A stretch of 5,914 bases of DNA. Origin: an uncultured Clostridia bacterium (lineage in GTDB: Bacteria; Bacillota; Clostridia; Lachnospirales; Lachnospiraceae). The DNA is taken from NCBI GenBank assembly GCA_945622055.1, contig CALZBV010000155.1:1-5914 (forward strand), given 5' to 3'. Below, piece by piece: positions 1 through 5,914 of the stretch. Each line of letters starts with the position of its first letter. Position 1 is the first letter of the stretch. The position numbers and the translations under genes were made by a program. The notes beneath the pieces were generated by a model that worked only from the letters and a program-made list of their open reading frames with translations, did not search any database and was not told the DNA's origin.

Positions 1-1030
1 TGAGACGAAGCCTGCGAAGATTTCCGGTACCGGTGCGGCAAATGATTCGATTTCCACAGCGGATATCAAGTTTGGGTACTGTACCGAATTTATCATCATG
101 GTAGAGAAGAAATATGATGCGGAGGAAGAACTGAAATTCAAGGCTTATCTGGAATCCATCGGTGACTCTATCGTAGTTGTATCCGATGATGATATTGTCA
201 AGGTGCATGTTCACACGAATGATCCTGGACTTGCGATTCAGAAGGCGCTTACCTATGGTTCCCTTACGAAGATGAAGATTGATAATATGCGTGAGGAGCA
301 TAACGAGCGCGTGATTCAGGGTGCTGAGGCCGAGGCAAAGAAACAGGCAGAGCAGCCAAAGCGGCCGAGAAAACCGGTGGGCTTTGTGGCAGTTTCCATT
401 GGTGCCGGTCTGAATGAGATTTTCAAGGGAATCGGTGTAGATTACATTATCGAAGGTGGACAGACGATGAATCCGTCAACAGAGGATATGTTAAATGCGA
501 TTGCCCGGGTAAATGCAGATACTATCTTTATTTTGCCGAATAATTCCAACATTATCCTTGCGGCAGAGCAGGCAATGCACCTGACGAAGGATAAGGAAAT
601 TGTTGTGATTCCGTCTAAGACCGTACCACAGGGCATTACGGCTATGATAAACTATATGCCGGATAAGTCCTCAGAAGAGAATAAGAAGAGAATGACGGAC
701 GAGATGCAGAATGTCAAGACAGGACAGGTTACGTATGCAGTTCGTGATACTTCGATGGATGGCAAGGAAATCAAGACCGGTGATATCATGGGTATTGGTG
801 ATAAGACCATCATGTCCGTTGGCTCTGATATTGCAGAGGTTACCTTTGAGCTGGTTGAGAGCATGATTTCTGAGGATTCTGAGCTTGTCAGCCTGTATTT
901 CGGTGAAGAGGTTACGGAAGAGGCTGCTCAGGAGATTGCAGACCGTATTTCAGCCAAATACGATTCCGTTGATGTCGAAGTACATTCCGGTGGTCAGCCG
1001 ATTTACTATTATGTTGTCTCTATAGAATAG
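1..1030 (+). CDS. fakA: Fatty acid kinase subunit FakA (YloV/DAK2 family), 5'-truncated by the window edge
   Basis: The frame is open from base 2 to TAG 1028-1030, giving 342 visible residues. FakA proteins are about 550 residues, so roughly 200 are missing, essentially the whole N-terminal DhaL-type kinase domain. The ATG at 98 is internal: the upstream codons already read KFGYCTEF, a hallmark of the family's middle domain. That domain continues with VKVHVHTNDPG (residues 67-75 of the visible part). Cys27, His69 and His71 have the spacing of the zinc-binding Cys and two His that I recall for Staphylococcus aureus FakA. After a charged linker (~102-118) comes the C-terminal domain, with GGQTMNPST (152-160), LPNNSNI (178-184), PSKTVPQG (204-211) and the typical GGQP-containing C-terminus. 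In the family, FakA is a cytosolic ATP-dependent kinase that phosphorylates fatty acids bound to FakB, feeding phospholipid synthesis. Identification is strong from motifs; activity cannot be judged without the kinase domain. Confidence 0.93.
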   Translation, partial: ETKPAKISGTGAANDSISTADIKFGYCTEFIIMVEKKYDAEEELKFKAYLESIGDSIVVVSDDDIVKVHVHTNDPGLAIQKALTYGSLTKMKIDNMREEHNERVIQGAEAEAKKQAEQPKRPRKPVGFVAVSIGAGLNEIFKGIGVDYIIEGGQTMNPSTEDMLNAIARVNADTIFILPNNSNIILAAEQAMHLTKDKEIVVIPSKTVPQGITAMINYMPDKSSEENKKRMTDEMQNVKTGQVTYAVRDTSMDGKEIKTGDIMGIGDKTIMSVGSDIAEVTFELVESMISEDSELVSLYFGEEVTEEAAQEIADRISAKYDSVDVEVHSGGQPIYYYVVSIE

Positions 1031-1073
1031 GTCAGTTTTTCGGAACAATGCGCCGATGGGCGGTTGAAATAAA

Positions 1074-1079
1074 AGGAGG
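1074..1079 (+). promoter_or_regulatory. Strong ribosome binding site of the small membrane protein gene
   Basis: A perfect AGGAGG lies 5 bases upstream of ATG 1085. It is the main evidence that this unrecognised gene is translated and fixes its start. Confidence 0.85.
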
Positions 1080-1084
1080 ATAAA

Positions 1085-1486
1085 ATGGAGAAGACAAAGT
1101 TAGGTATTTCTGTAGGTTTATTGAGTGCAGTTGCATTTCTGAGCGGTTACATGGGATTTACCGCTATGGCACTGATTTGCGGCTACATTCTCATCCGTGA
1201 GGACAATCTGGATGTGAGAAGAAGCGCTGCATATGCAGTATCCCTTTCCATCGTACTTGCGCTGGTCAGCCTTGCACTGGCAGCACTCAGCAACTTCCTG
1301 AATGTATTTGATGTAAACAGCTGGATGTATGAGGTAGGATTCTTCCGTGTTATCAGAGCAATCATCTCTGTACTTGGCAACCTCGTAAGCCTTATTGAGA
1401 AGGTTGCATTCGGACTTTTGGCTGTATTCAGCGCTGTTGGTATCAAGGTTAAGTTTGCTTTCCTTGACAAGTATCTTGAAAAGTAA
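1085..1486 (+). CDS. Small hydrophobic membrane protein of unknown function
   Basis: This encodes 133 residues from ATG 1085, preceded by AGGAGG at 1074-1079 with 5-base spacing, which supports both the start and real translation. Hydrophobic stretches lie at about residues 6-37 (either one long segment or a tight hairpin), 48-72 and 89-119, so I expect three or four membrane segments. A polar loop, RREDNLDVRR-like in character (residues 38-46, IREDNLDVRR), sits between the first two, and the short C-terminal tail is lysine-rich (KYLEK). There is no cleavable signal peptide with a clear cleavage site, no catalytic motif and no cysteine pair. It starts 54 bases after the fakA stop with no clear terminator between, so co-transcription with fakA is likely. 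I cannot assign it to a named family. The general look resembles short uncharacterised membrane proteins I associate with Lachnospiraceae, but that is an impression, not a match. A role linked to FakA and membrane lipids is only a guess from position. Confidence 0.85.
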   Translation: MEKTKLGISVGLLSAVAFLSGYMGFTAMALICGYILIREDNLDVRRSAAYAVSLSIVLALVSLALAALSNFLNVFDVNSWMYEVGFFRVIRAIISVLGNLVSLIEKVAFGLLAVFSAVGIKVKFAFLDKYLEK

Positions 1487-1520
1487 GCAAAAAACCGGAT
1501 TTTGTTGAAGGGAATGATAC

Positions 1521-1554
1521 AAGTGATGCCGCACTTTAGGGTGCGGCATTACTT
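1521..1554 (+). terminator. Stem-loop between the membrane protein gene and recG; probable weak terminator or attenuator
   Basis: The arms AAGTGATGCCGCAC (1521-1534) and GTGCGGCATTACTT (1541-1554) pair over 14 bp with a single G-U wobble, around a 6-base loop TTTAGG. The inner 9 bp are perfect and GC-rich. The sequence after the GC-rich part (1548-1560) is T-rich but interrupted, without the long T run of a strong intrinsic terminator. It begins 35 bases after the stop of the membrane protein gene, the right place for a terminator. However, only 19 bases separate it from the recG start, which leaves no room for a recG promoter downstream. It may therefore let part of the transcription through, or act in the recG leader; the function is inferred. 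Confidence 0.55.
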
Positions 1555-1562
1555 ATTTCTGC

Positions 1563-1568
1563 AGGGGG
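1563..1568 (+). promoter_or_regulatory. Ribosome binding site deciding the recG start
   Basis: AGGGGG lies 5 bases before ATG 1574. The frame is open further upstream (TTG 1502, ATG 1514, GTG 1523, ATG 1526), but those starts would translate the hairpin sequence and lack a well placed Shine-Dalgarno; the best alternative, AAGGGA at 1508-1513, is weaker. The protein from 1574 also has the usual RecG length. Confidence 0.7.
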
Positions 1569-1573
1569 CGAAG

Positions 1574-3613
1574 ATGAGACAGTCAGATTCGGTATTAAAG
1601 ATTAAAGGAATAGGTGAGAAAACAGGAAAGCTTCTGCAAAAGCTTGGCATAGAGACGGTTGGACAGCTTTTGCAATATTATCCGCGCACATATGAGACCT
1701 ATGAGCTTCCGATTCCAATTGCTGATGTGAAGGAAGGAAAAACGGTTACCATCGAGGGTTCCGTGATCAAAAGTGCTGATGTTACACGTTATCGTAATCT
1801 TCAGGTGCTGACCTGCATCGTGAAGGATCCGTCCGGTTCAATCAAGCTTACATGGTACAATCAGCCGTACCTTAAAAATCAACTGACAATGGGAACCAGA
1901 CATTTATTCCGCGGAAGAGTGGTGCGAAAAAAAGGTGTTTTGTGCATGGAACAGCCAAAACAGTATAAAAGGGAAGAATACGTGCGTCTGCTTCCGGTAC
2001 TCCAGCCGGTGTACGGACTGACGGAGGGGCTACATAACAGTACGCTGTCGAAAGCAGTAAAGGCAGCACTTTCGGAATGTGAAACGGAACCGGAAAAACT
2101 ACCGGCGAAAATAGCAAAGGAGCACGGCCTGATTTCACACCGTCTTGCGCTTACGGAGATTCATTTCCCAAAGGGAAAGGATACGGTAGCAGAGGCAAGA
2201 AGACGACTGGTTTTTGAGGAATTCTTCCGTTTTATGCTGCTTTTAGACCATTATAAAGAGCAAAAAAGCAGGGAACCGAACCATTGTCCGATGACAAAAA
2301 CGGAGAAATGCAACGAGTTTCTGAAACGGCTTCCGTACGAGCTTACCGGAGCACAAAAACGAGTGTGGGGTGAGATACTGGCTGACCTTGCCGGTGGTGG
2401 AACAATGTCCCGTCTGGTGCAGGGAGATGTTGGTTCCGGAAAGACGGTTCTTGCGCTGCTTTCGATGCTTGCGGCAGCGGAAGCCGGATATCAGGCAGCA
2501 CTCATGGCACCGACGGAAGTGCTTGCAAGACAGCACATGGCAGAGGCGGTGCGCATGTTTGAGCCGTTTGGGTATGAAACTGTGCTGTTAACCGGTTCCA
2601 TGACGGCAGCACAGAAGAAAAAGGCATATGCGCAAATCGCATCCGGTGAGGCACGGATGATTATCGGAACACAGGCGCTGTTTCAGGAAAAAGTGGAATA
2701 CCAAAAGCTCGGCCTTGTCATTACGGATGAACAGCACCGTTTCGGAGTGCGTCAGAGAGAGCTGCTCTCGGAAAAGGGAGAGCACCCGCATATCCTGGTC
2801 ATGAGTGCAACCCCGATTCCGAGAACTCTTGCAATCATCTTATACGGGGATTTGGACATCTCTGTTGTGGATGAGCTTCCGAAGGGCAGAAAACCAATCC
2901 GGAACTGTGTGGTTGGAACCGGATACCGTGAAACTGCATACCGGTTTATCCAAAAGCAGCTCGCCAAGGGGAATCAGGCATATGTTATCTGTGCGATGGT
3001 AGAGGACAGTGAGACTACGGAGGCGGAAAATGTTCTTGATTATACAGAACAGCTGAGGGAGGCACTCGGGCCTGCGGTTACGGTAGAATATATGCACGGG
3101 AAGCTTCCGGCAAAAGAGAAAACTGAGCGGATGAACCGGTTTGCAGAAGGAGAAATCCAGGTGCTTGTCTCCACGACGGTCATTGAGGTCGGTGTAAATG
3201 TTCCGAATGCAACCGTAATGTTAATCGAAAATGCAGAGCGCTTTGGTCTTGCACAGCTGCACCAGCTTCGCGGACGCGTGGGAAGAGGTGCAGAGGAATC
3301 CTATTGTATCATGATTTCTTCTTCTGAGGCACCGGAGACAATGGAACGGCTGGAAATACTGAACAAATCGAATGATGGTTTTTTCATTGCAGGAGAGGAT
3401 TTAAGACTTCGGGGACCGGGCGATTTGTTTGGTGTACGCCAGAGTGGAGAAATGGAATTTGCAATCGGGGATATTTATGCAGATGCAAAGCTTTTGCAGG
3501 AGGTAAGTGAGACGGTAAAGGGGCTTTCAAAGAAAGAAACCGAACAATTGTATCAGCTTTGGTATGCGGAGGAGACAAACAAGGTGATACGGGATATGGC
3601 AGAATCCATATAA
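1574..3613 (+). CDS. recG: ATP-dependent DNA helicase RecG
   Basis: This encodes 679 residues from ATG 1574, close to the ~680 usual for Firmicute RecG. RecG is a monomeric superfamily 2 translocase that binds branched DNA and regresses stalled replication forks or processes Holliday junctions. The N-terminus carries a helix-hairpin-helix-like KGIGEKTGKLLQKLGI (from about residue 10), followed by the OB-fold wedge domain (~55-150) that splits forks. Helicase motifs are all present: LTGAQKR (257-263), Walker A GDVGSGKT (284-291), APTEVLARQH (312-321), Walker B DEQH (385-388), SATPIPRTLA (411-420), STTVIEVGVNVPNAT (533-547) and QLHQLRGRVGRG (561-572). The conserved C-terminal RLRGPGDLFGVRQSG (611-625) belongs to the TRG region that couples ATP hydrolysis to DNA movement. 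The gene looks intact and functional. It follows a hairpin and, further back, fakA; recG also lies near the fakA homologue in Bacillus. Confidence 0.98.
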   Translation: MRQSDSVLKIKGIGEKTGKLLQKLGIETVGQLLQYYPRTYETYELPIPIADVKEGKTVTIEGSVIKSADVTRYRNLQVLTCIVKDPSGSIKLTWYNQPYLKNQLTMGTRHLFRGRVVRKKGVLCMEQPKQYKREEYVRLLPVLQPVYGLTEGLHNSTLSKAVKAALSECETEPEKLPAKIAKEHGLISHRLALTEIHFPKGKDTVAEARRRLVFEEFFRFMLLLDHYKEQKSREPNHCPMTKTEKCNEFLKRLPYELTGAQKRVWGEILADLAGGGTMSRLVQGDVGSGKTVLALLSMLAAAEAGYQAALMAPTEVLARQHMAEAVRMFEPFGYETVLLTGSMTAAQKKKAYAQIASGEARMIIGTQALFQEKVEYQKLGLVITDEQHRFGVRQRELLSEKGEHPHILVMSATPIPRTLAIILYGDLDISVVDELPKGRKPIRNCVVGTGYRETAYRFIQKQLAKGNQAYVICAMVEDSETTEAENVLDYTEQLREALGPAVTVEYMHGKLPAKEKTERMNRFAEGEIQVLVSTTVIEVGVNVPNATVMLIENAERFGLAQLHQLRGRVGRGAEESYCIMISSSEAPETMERLEILNKSNDGFFIAGEDLRLRGPGDLFGVRQSGEMEFAIGDIYADAKLLQEVSETVKGLSKKETEQLYQLWYAEETNKVIRDMAESI

Positions 3614-3635
3614 TTATGCTTTTCTTTTCGGAAAA

Positions 3636-3663
3636 TTGTGGTATACTTATTATGTGATATTAT
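3636..3663 (+). promoter_or_regulatory. Candidate promoter region with two extended -10 elements, upstream of the AAA+ gene
   Basis: Two TGn-extended -10 boxes lie in the 76-base gap after recG: TG-G-TATACT (TG at 3639-3640, hexamer 3642-3647) and TG-A-TATTAT (TG at 3655-3656, hexamer 3658-3663). The second has a partial -35, TTGTGG at 3636-3641, with a 16-base spacer; the first has no good -35. Either would start a transcript shortly before the gene at 3690. Both fit vegetative sigma-A consensus; I see no convincing sporulation-sigma match. Promoter calls by eye in AT-rich gaps are prone to error. Confidence 0.45.
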
Positions 3664-3689
3664 GTCGGCATTTTCGGGGGTAGTGCGGT

Positions 3690-5309
3690 ATGCAGAAGAG
3701 TTATACGAATGAACAACTGAATCAGATAGCATCGGATAATTACCGCGTGCTTTCGGAATACTGTAATGAACTGACACAGGAAGGGTATTTCGACAAGGCA
3801 GAGGAGATTCTTCATCTTGGCTCGGAACAGGTACTGGATTTGTATGTGCAGTCTCTTCTGGTGCAGTTTATGGTATTTGGTAAGCGTCTGAACAAGGAGG
3901 AGCTTATGTTTGCCGCCGGAATTACCGGTGCAGATGTACTGGGACTTCGGGAGGCCTGCCTGACGCAGAATTTTTCGGAAGCAATCAGTAAATCCGAGCA
4001 TTTTCTGGCAGCTCCGCCGATTTTGTTACAGCTGCTTTCGCTTCGGGACGGAGAGAAGAATCTTGGAGTAACCGGACTTTTTTTTGATGCGGTTCTGAAT
4101 ATCCTGATTTGCATGTCTTACCTGAAGGAGACCAAAGATACGATGGTTTCCAGGTATATTGGCAGGTATTTTGATAAGGTTGCGGTATTTTTGACGAATC
4201 CTAAGGAACTGAATCGTACCGTGGACGCGAAGTACATTTTTAAGAAGCTCTGCTCCGGCAATCTTTCTGACAGTGCTGCGATGCTTCGGACGGCAGAGGA
4301 TGATTTTGCACTATATAAGCGTCGTTACTATTATTACCGTCAGGATACCGGAACACTGGGTGCTTCGGGAAGTATTGCATTGATGCGGGAAGAGAAAAAA
4401 GAAGAGAAGGCACAGCTTCTGCAGTCCCTTGAGACTTCACAGGAGTCTGCGGAGGAGGCGTTTGCGGCAGTCGATGATTATAAGGAAAGGAAGTCCTCAG
4501 AGGAGATTGACCGTCTGCTTACGGAACTAAACAGGATGATTGGTCTTCGTGAGGTTAAGGAAGAAATTCATTCCCTGATTAATCTGATTAAGGTAAAAAA
4601 GCTTCGTGAAAAATACAAGCTTCCACAGATGAACATGTCGTATCACATGGTATTTACGGGAAGTCCGGGAACCGGTAAAACGACGGTGGCACGTCTGGTT
4701 GCCCGGATTTACCGGGAGCTTGGTATTCTGAGTAAAGGAACGCTCACGGAAACGGACCGTTCCGGTCTTGTTGCCGGGTATGTCGGACAGACGGCACTTA
4801 AGGTAAAGGAAACGGTAGAGCGGGCGCTTGGTGGGGTTCTTTTTATCGATGAGGCATATTCGCTTGCTCCGGAAAACAGTACGAACGATTTTGGTGCTGA
4901 GGCGATTGATACGTTGGTAAAGCTGATGGAAGATCACCGGGATGATCTTGTGATTATCGTTGCCGGTTATACTGATGAAATGCAGAGGTTTTTAAAAGCA
5001 AATACCGGTCTTTATTCGAGATTTAATAAGTTTATCCAATTCTCAGATTACACAGAGGAGGAGCTTCTTCGGATTCTTCAGTCGATGGCAGAGGATGCCG
5101 GATTTTGTTTTACGGAGGGGGCAGTCGATAAAATCAAAGTCAGGCTGCATGCCATGAACGATGCAAGTCGAAGAGAATTTGGCAATGCGCGTGGTATCCG
5201 TAATATGTTTGAACGCCTGGTCAGCAATCAGGCAAACAGAATTATTCAGTATAAAACCCAGTCCATTAAGGACATAACCGTGATTACGGAAGAGGATGTA
5301 GCTGAATAA
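3690..5309 (+). CDS. CbxX/CfqX/SpoVK-type AAA+ ATPase with a long N-terminal extension
   Basis: This encodes 539 residues from ATG 3690; a GGGGG tract at 3676-3680 is its only, rather distant, Shine-Dalgarno candidate. Residues ~283-539 form a standard CbxX/SpoVK AAA+ module: MIGLREVKEEI entry (283-293), Walker A GSPGTGKT (324-331), the pore-loop region with GLVAGYVGQT, Walker B LFIDEA (384-389, Asp387 and Glu388), sensor-1 region VAGYTDEM (424-431), an arginine-finger candidate in GLYSRF (Arg444) and a sensor-2 segment GNARGIRN (498-505). Such proteins form hexameric ring ATPases that remodel partner proteins. Bacillus SpoVK is only about 320 residues, so the N-terminal ~280 residues are extra. 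They comprise a helical part (1-107), a segment from PPILL to VAVFL (109-168) faintly like TerB/DjlA-type helical domains, a Tyr cluster RRYYYYR (211-217) and a Glu/Lys-rich linker (~232-280). The ATPase call is firm. The substrate is unknown, and a sporulation role should not be assumed. A glycosyltransferase gene follows 13 bases later. Confidence 0.93.
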   Translation: MQKSYTNEQLNQIASDNYRVLSEYCNELTQEGYFDKAEEILHLGSEQVLDLYVQSLLVQFMVFGKRLNKEELMFAAGITGADVLGLREACLTQNFSEAISKSEHFLAAPPILLQLLSLRDGEKNLGVTGLFFDAVLNILICMSYLKETKDTMVSRYIGRYFDKVAVFLTNPKELNRTVDAKYIFKKLCSGNLSDSAAMLRTAEDDFALYKRRYYYYRQDTGTLGASGSIALMREEKKEEKAQLLQSLETSQESAEEAFAAVDDYKERKSSEEIDRLLTELNRMIGLREVKEEIHSLINLIKVKKLREKYKLPQMNMSYHMVFTGSPGTGKTTVARLVARIYRELGILSKGTLTETDRSGLVAGYVGQTALKVKETVERALGGVLFIDEAYSLAPENSTNDFGAEAIDTLVKLMEDHRDDLVIIVAGYTDEMQRFLKANTGLYSRFNKFIQFSDYTEEELLRILQSMAEDAGFCFTEGAVDKIKVRLHAMNDASRREFGNARGIRNMFERLVSNQANRIIQYKTQSIKDITVITEEDVAE

Positions 5310-5312
5310 TAG

Positions 5313-5318
5313 AGGAGG
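5313..5318 (+). promoter_or_regulatory. Ribosome binding site of the glycosyltransferase gene
   Basis: AGGAGG lies 4 bases before ATG 5323 inside the 13-base gap after the AAA+ stop codon. It fixes the start and argues for translation from a shared transcript. Confidence 0.8.
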
Positions 5319-5322
5319 AAAC

Positions 5323-5914
5323 ATGGGAAACAGGGAAAAGGGACTGATTTCGATCGTGATTCCCGTATATAATGAGGGTGAGCATATTCAGGCATCTATG
5401 ACTTATGTGGAAAGGATTTGTGAAAAAGCGGAGCTTTCGTATGAGCTCGTATTGGTGGATGACGGGTCCAAGGATGATTCCTGGAAAAGGCTCGTTGCAC
5501 TTGCAGAAAGTAAGCCACAGGTTACGGCTGTTCGTCTGAGCAGAAATTTTGGGAAGGAGGCCGCACTTTGCGCGGGACTGGATCTTGCCGAAGGGGATGC
5601 GGTGATTGTAATGGATGCGGACCTTCAACATCCGCCGGAGCTGATTCCGGAATTTGTAAAGCTCTGGAGGGAGGGCGCTGATGTAGTGGAAGGTGTCAAG
5701 GAATCCAGAGGAAAAGAAAAGGCGGCGTACCGATTTTGTGCAAAGCTGTTTTATGGAATGATTCACCGGGCAACCGGCATTGATTTTGACAATGCCTCGG
5801 ATTTCAAGCTTTTGGACCGTAAGGTAGTGGAAGCCATGAAACAGATGCCGGAGCGCATTACGTTTTTCCGAGGGATGTCTGCCTGGGTAGGCTTTGAACG
5901 GCGTTCTGTACCGT
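5323..5914 (+). CDS. Family 2 glycosyltransferase, polyprenyl-phosphate type (GtrB/DPM1-like), 3'-truncated by the window edge
   Basis: The frame runs open from ATG 5323 to the window end, giving 197 residues. It has the GT-A fold signature of GT2: SIVIPVYNEGEHI (10-22), LVLVDDGSKDDSW (42-54, nucleotide-binding Asp46/Asp47), LSRNFGKEAAL (72-82) and the metal-binding DADLQHPPE (98-106). The later R-G-K-E-K segment (129-133) and DFKLLDRKVVEAM (160-172) match the subgroup that moves a sugar from a nucleotide donor onto undecaprenyl phosphate on the cytoplasmic side of the membrane. Such lipid-linked sugars are used to decorate wall or surface glycans. Family members are usually 300-340 residues with two C-terminal membrane helices, so the missing part would hold those. 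The sugar cannot be told from the sequence. It is most likely co-transcribed with the AAA+ gene. Confidence 0.92.
   Translation, partial: MGNREKGLISIVIPVYNEGEHIQASMTYVERICEKAELSYELVLVDDGSKDDSWKRLVALAESKPQVTAVRLSRNFGKEAALCAGLDLAEGDAVIVMDADLQHPPELIPEFVKLWREGADVVEGVKESRGKEKAAYRFCAKLFYGMIHRATGIDFDNASDFKLLDRKVVEAMKQMPERITFFRGMSAWVGFERRSVP

Noticed and set aside
1031..1084. Possible small hairpin (CGCC/GGCG near 1051-1062) between fakA and the membrane protein gene
   Set aside because: The stem is only about 4 bp and no T run follows, so it does not support a terminator.
1118..1549. 143-codon open frame on the minus strand opposite the membrane protein gene
   Set aside because: It lies wholly antisense to a well-supported gene, has no family-like motif, and runs through the hairpin; it is explained by codon bias of the sense strand.
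3614..3640. TTTTC-GGAAAA palindrome after recG as a terminator
   Set aside because: The stem is very short and AT-only, with no following T tract; it could not stably pair with any useful loop.
4527..4937. 136-codon minus-strand open frame inside the AAA+ module
   Set aside because: It is antisense to the Walker A and Walker B coding region and shows no domain pattern of its own.
3690..5309. Naming the ATPase spoVK and assigning a sporulation role
   Set aside because: Only the AAA+ module is similar; the length and N-terminus differ from Bacillus SpoVK, and many non-sporulating bacteria carry CbxX-type ATPases.
5284..5766. 160-codon open frame on the minus strand opposite the glycosyltransferase
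   Set aside because: The opposite strand encodes unmistakable GT2 motifs, and the antisense product has no recognisable features.
1..5914. Defence island, mobile element or CRISPR-like repeats
   Set aside because: There are no direct repeat arrays, transposase, integrase or toxin-antitoxin-like genes; base composition looks even across the genes.

Overview
The window reads as an ordinary chromosomal stretch of a Gram-positive anaerobe of the class Clostridia, most likely Lachnospiraceae-like. The inference rests on the gene content (FakA-type fatty acid kinase next to RecG, a CbxX/SpoVK-type AAA+ ATPase), strong AGGAGG ribosome binding sites and moderate GC. No taxonomic search could be run. 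All five genes lie on the + strand and are packed tightly. I see no tRNA, rRNA, CRISPR array, insertion sequence, integrase or attachment site, and no gene-free stretch longer than 300 bases.

Layout: (1) bases 1-1030 hold the 3' two thirds of a fakA/yloV-type gene, with the kinase domain lying off the left edge. (2) 1085-1486 encodes a 133-residue hydrophobic protein of unknown function behind a strong ribosome binding site. (3) A 14-bp-stem hairpin at 1521-1554 separates it from recG, whose start I place at ATG 1574. RecG is complete, with all helicase motifs. (4) A 76-base gap with two extended -10 promoter candidates precedes a 539-residue AAA+ ATPase (3690-5309). Its C-terminal half is a classic CbxX/CfqX/SpoVK module; its N-terminal ~280 residues are unusual and only weakly interpretable. 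(5) Thirteen bases later begins a family 2 glycosyltransferase of the polyprenyl-phosphate (GtrB/DPM1-like) type, cut off by the right edge.

The genes suggest two units. The first is a conserved housekeeping run: FakA for uptake and activation of exogenous fatty acids, a small membrane protein, and RecG for replication fork rescue. FakA and RecG also lie near one another in Bacillus subtilis (yloV and recG, from memory), so this looks like retained Firmicute gene order rather than functional coupling. The second is a likely two-gene transcription unit of AAA+ ATPase and lipid-linked glycosyltransferase, pointing to the cell envelope, although the partnership is only inferred from spacing.

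I did not find convincing evidence of a new biological system. The parts most worth a second look are the N-terminal half of the AAA+ protein, the unknown membrane protein between fakA and recG, and the hairpin just upstream of recG.
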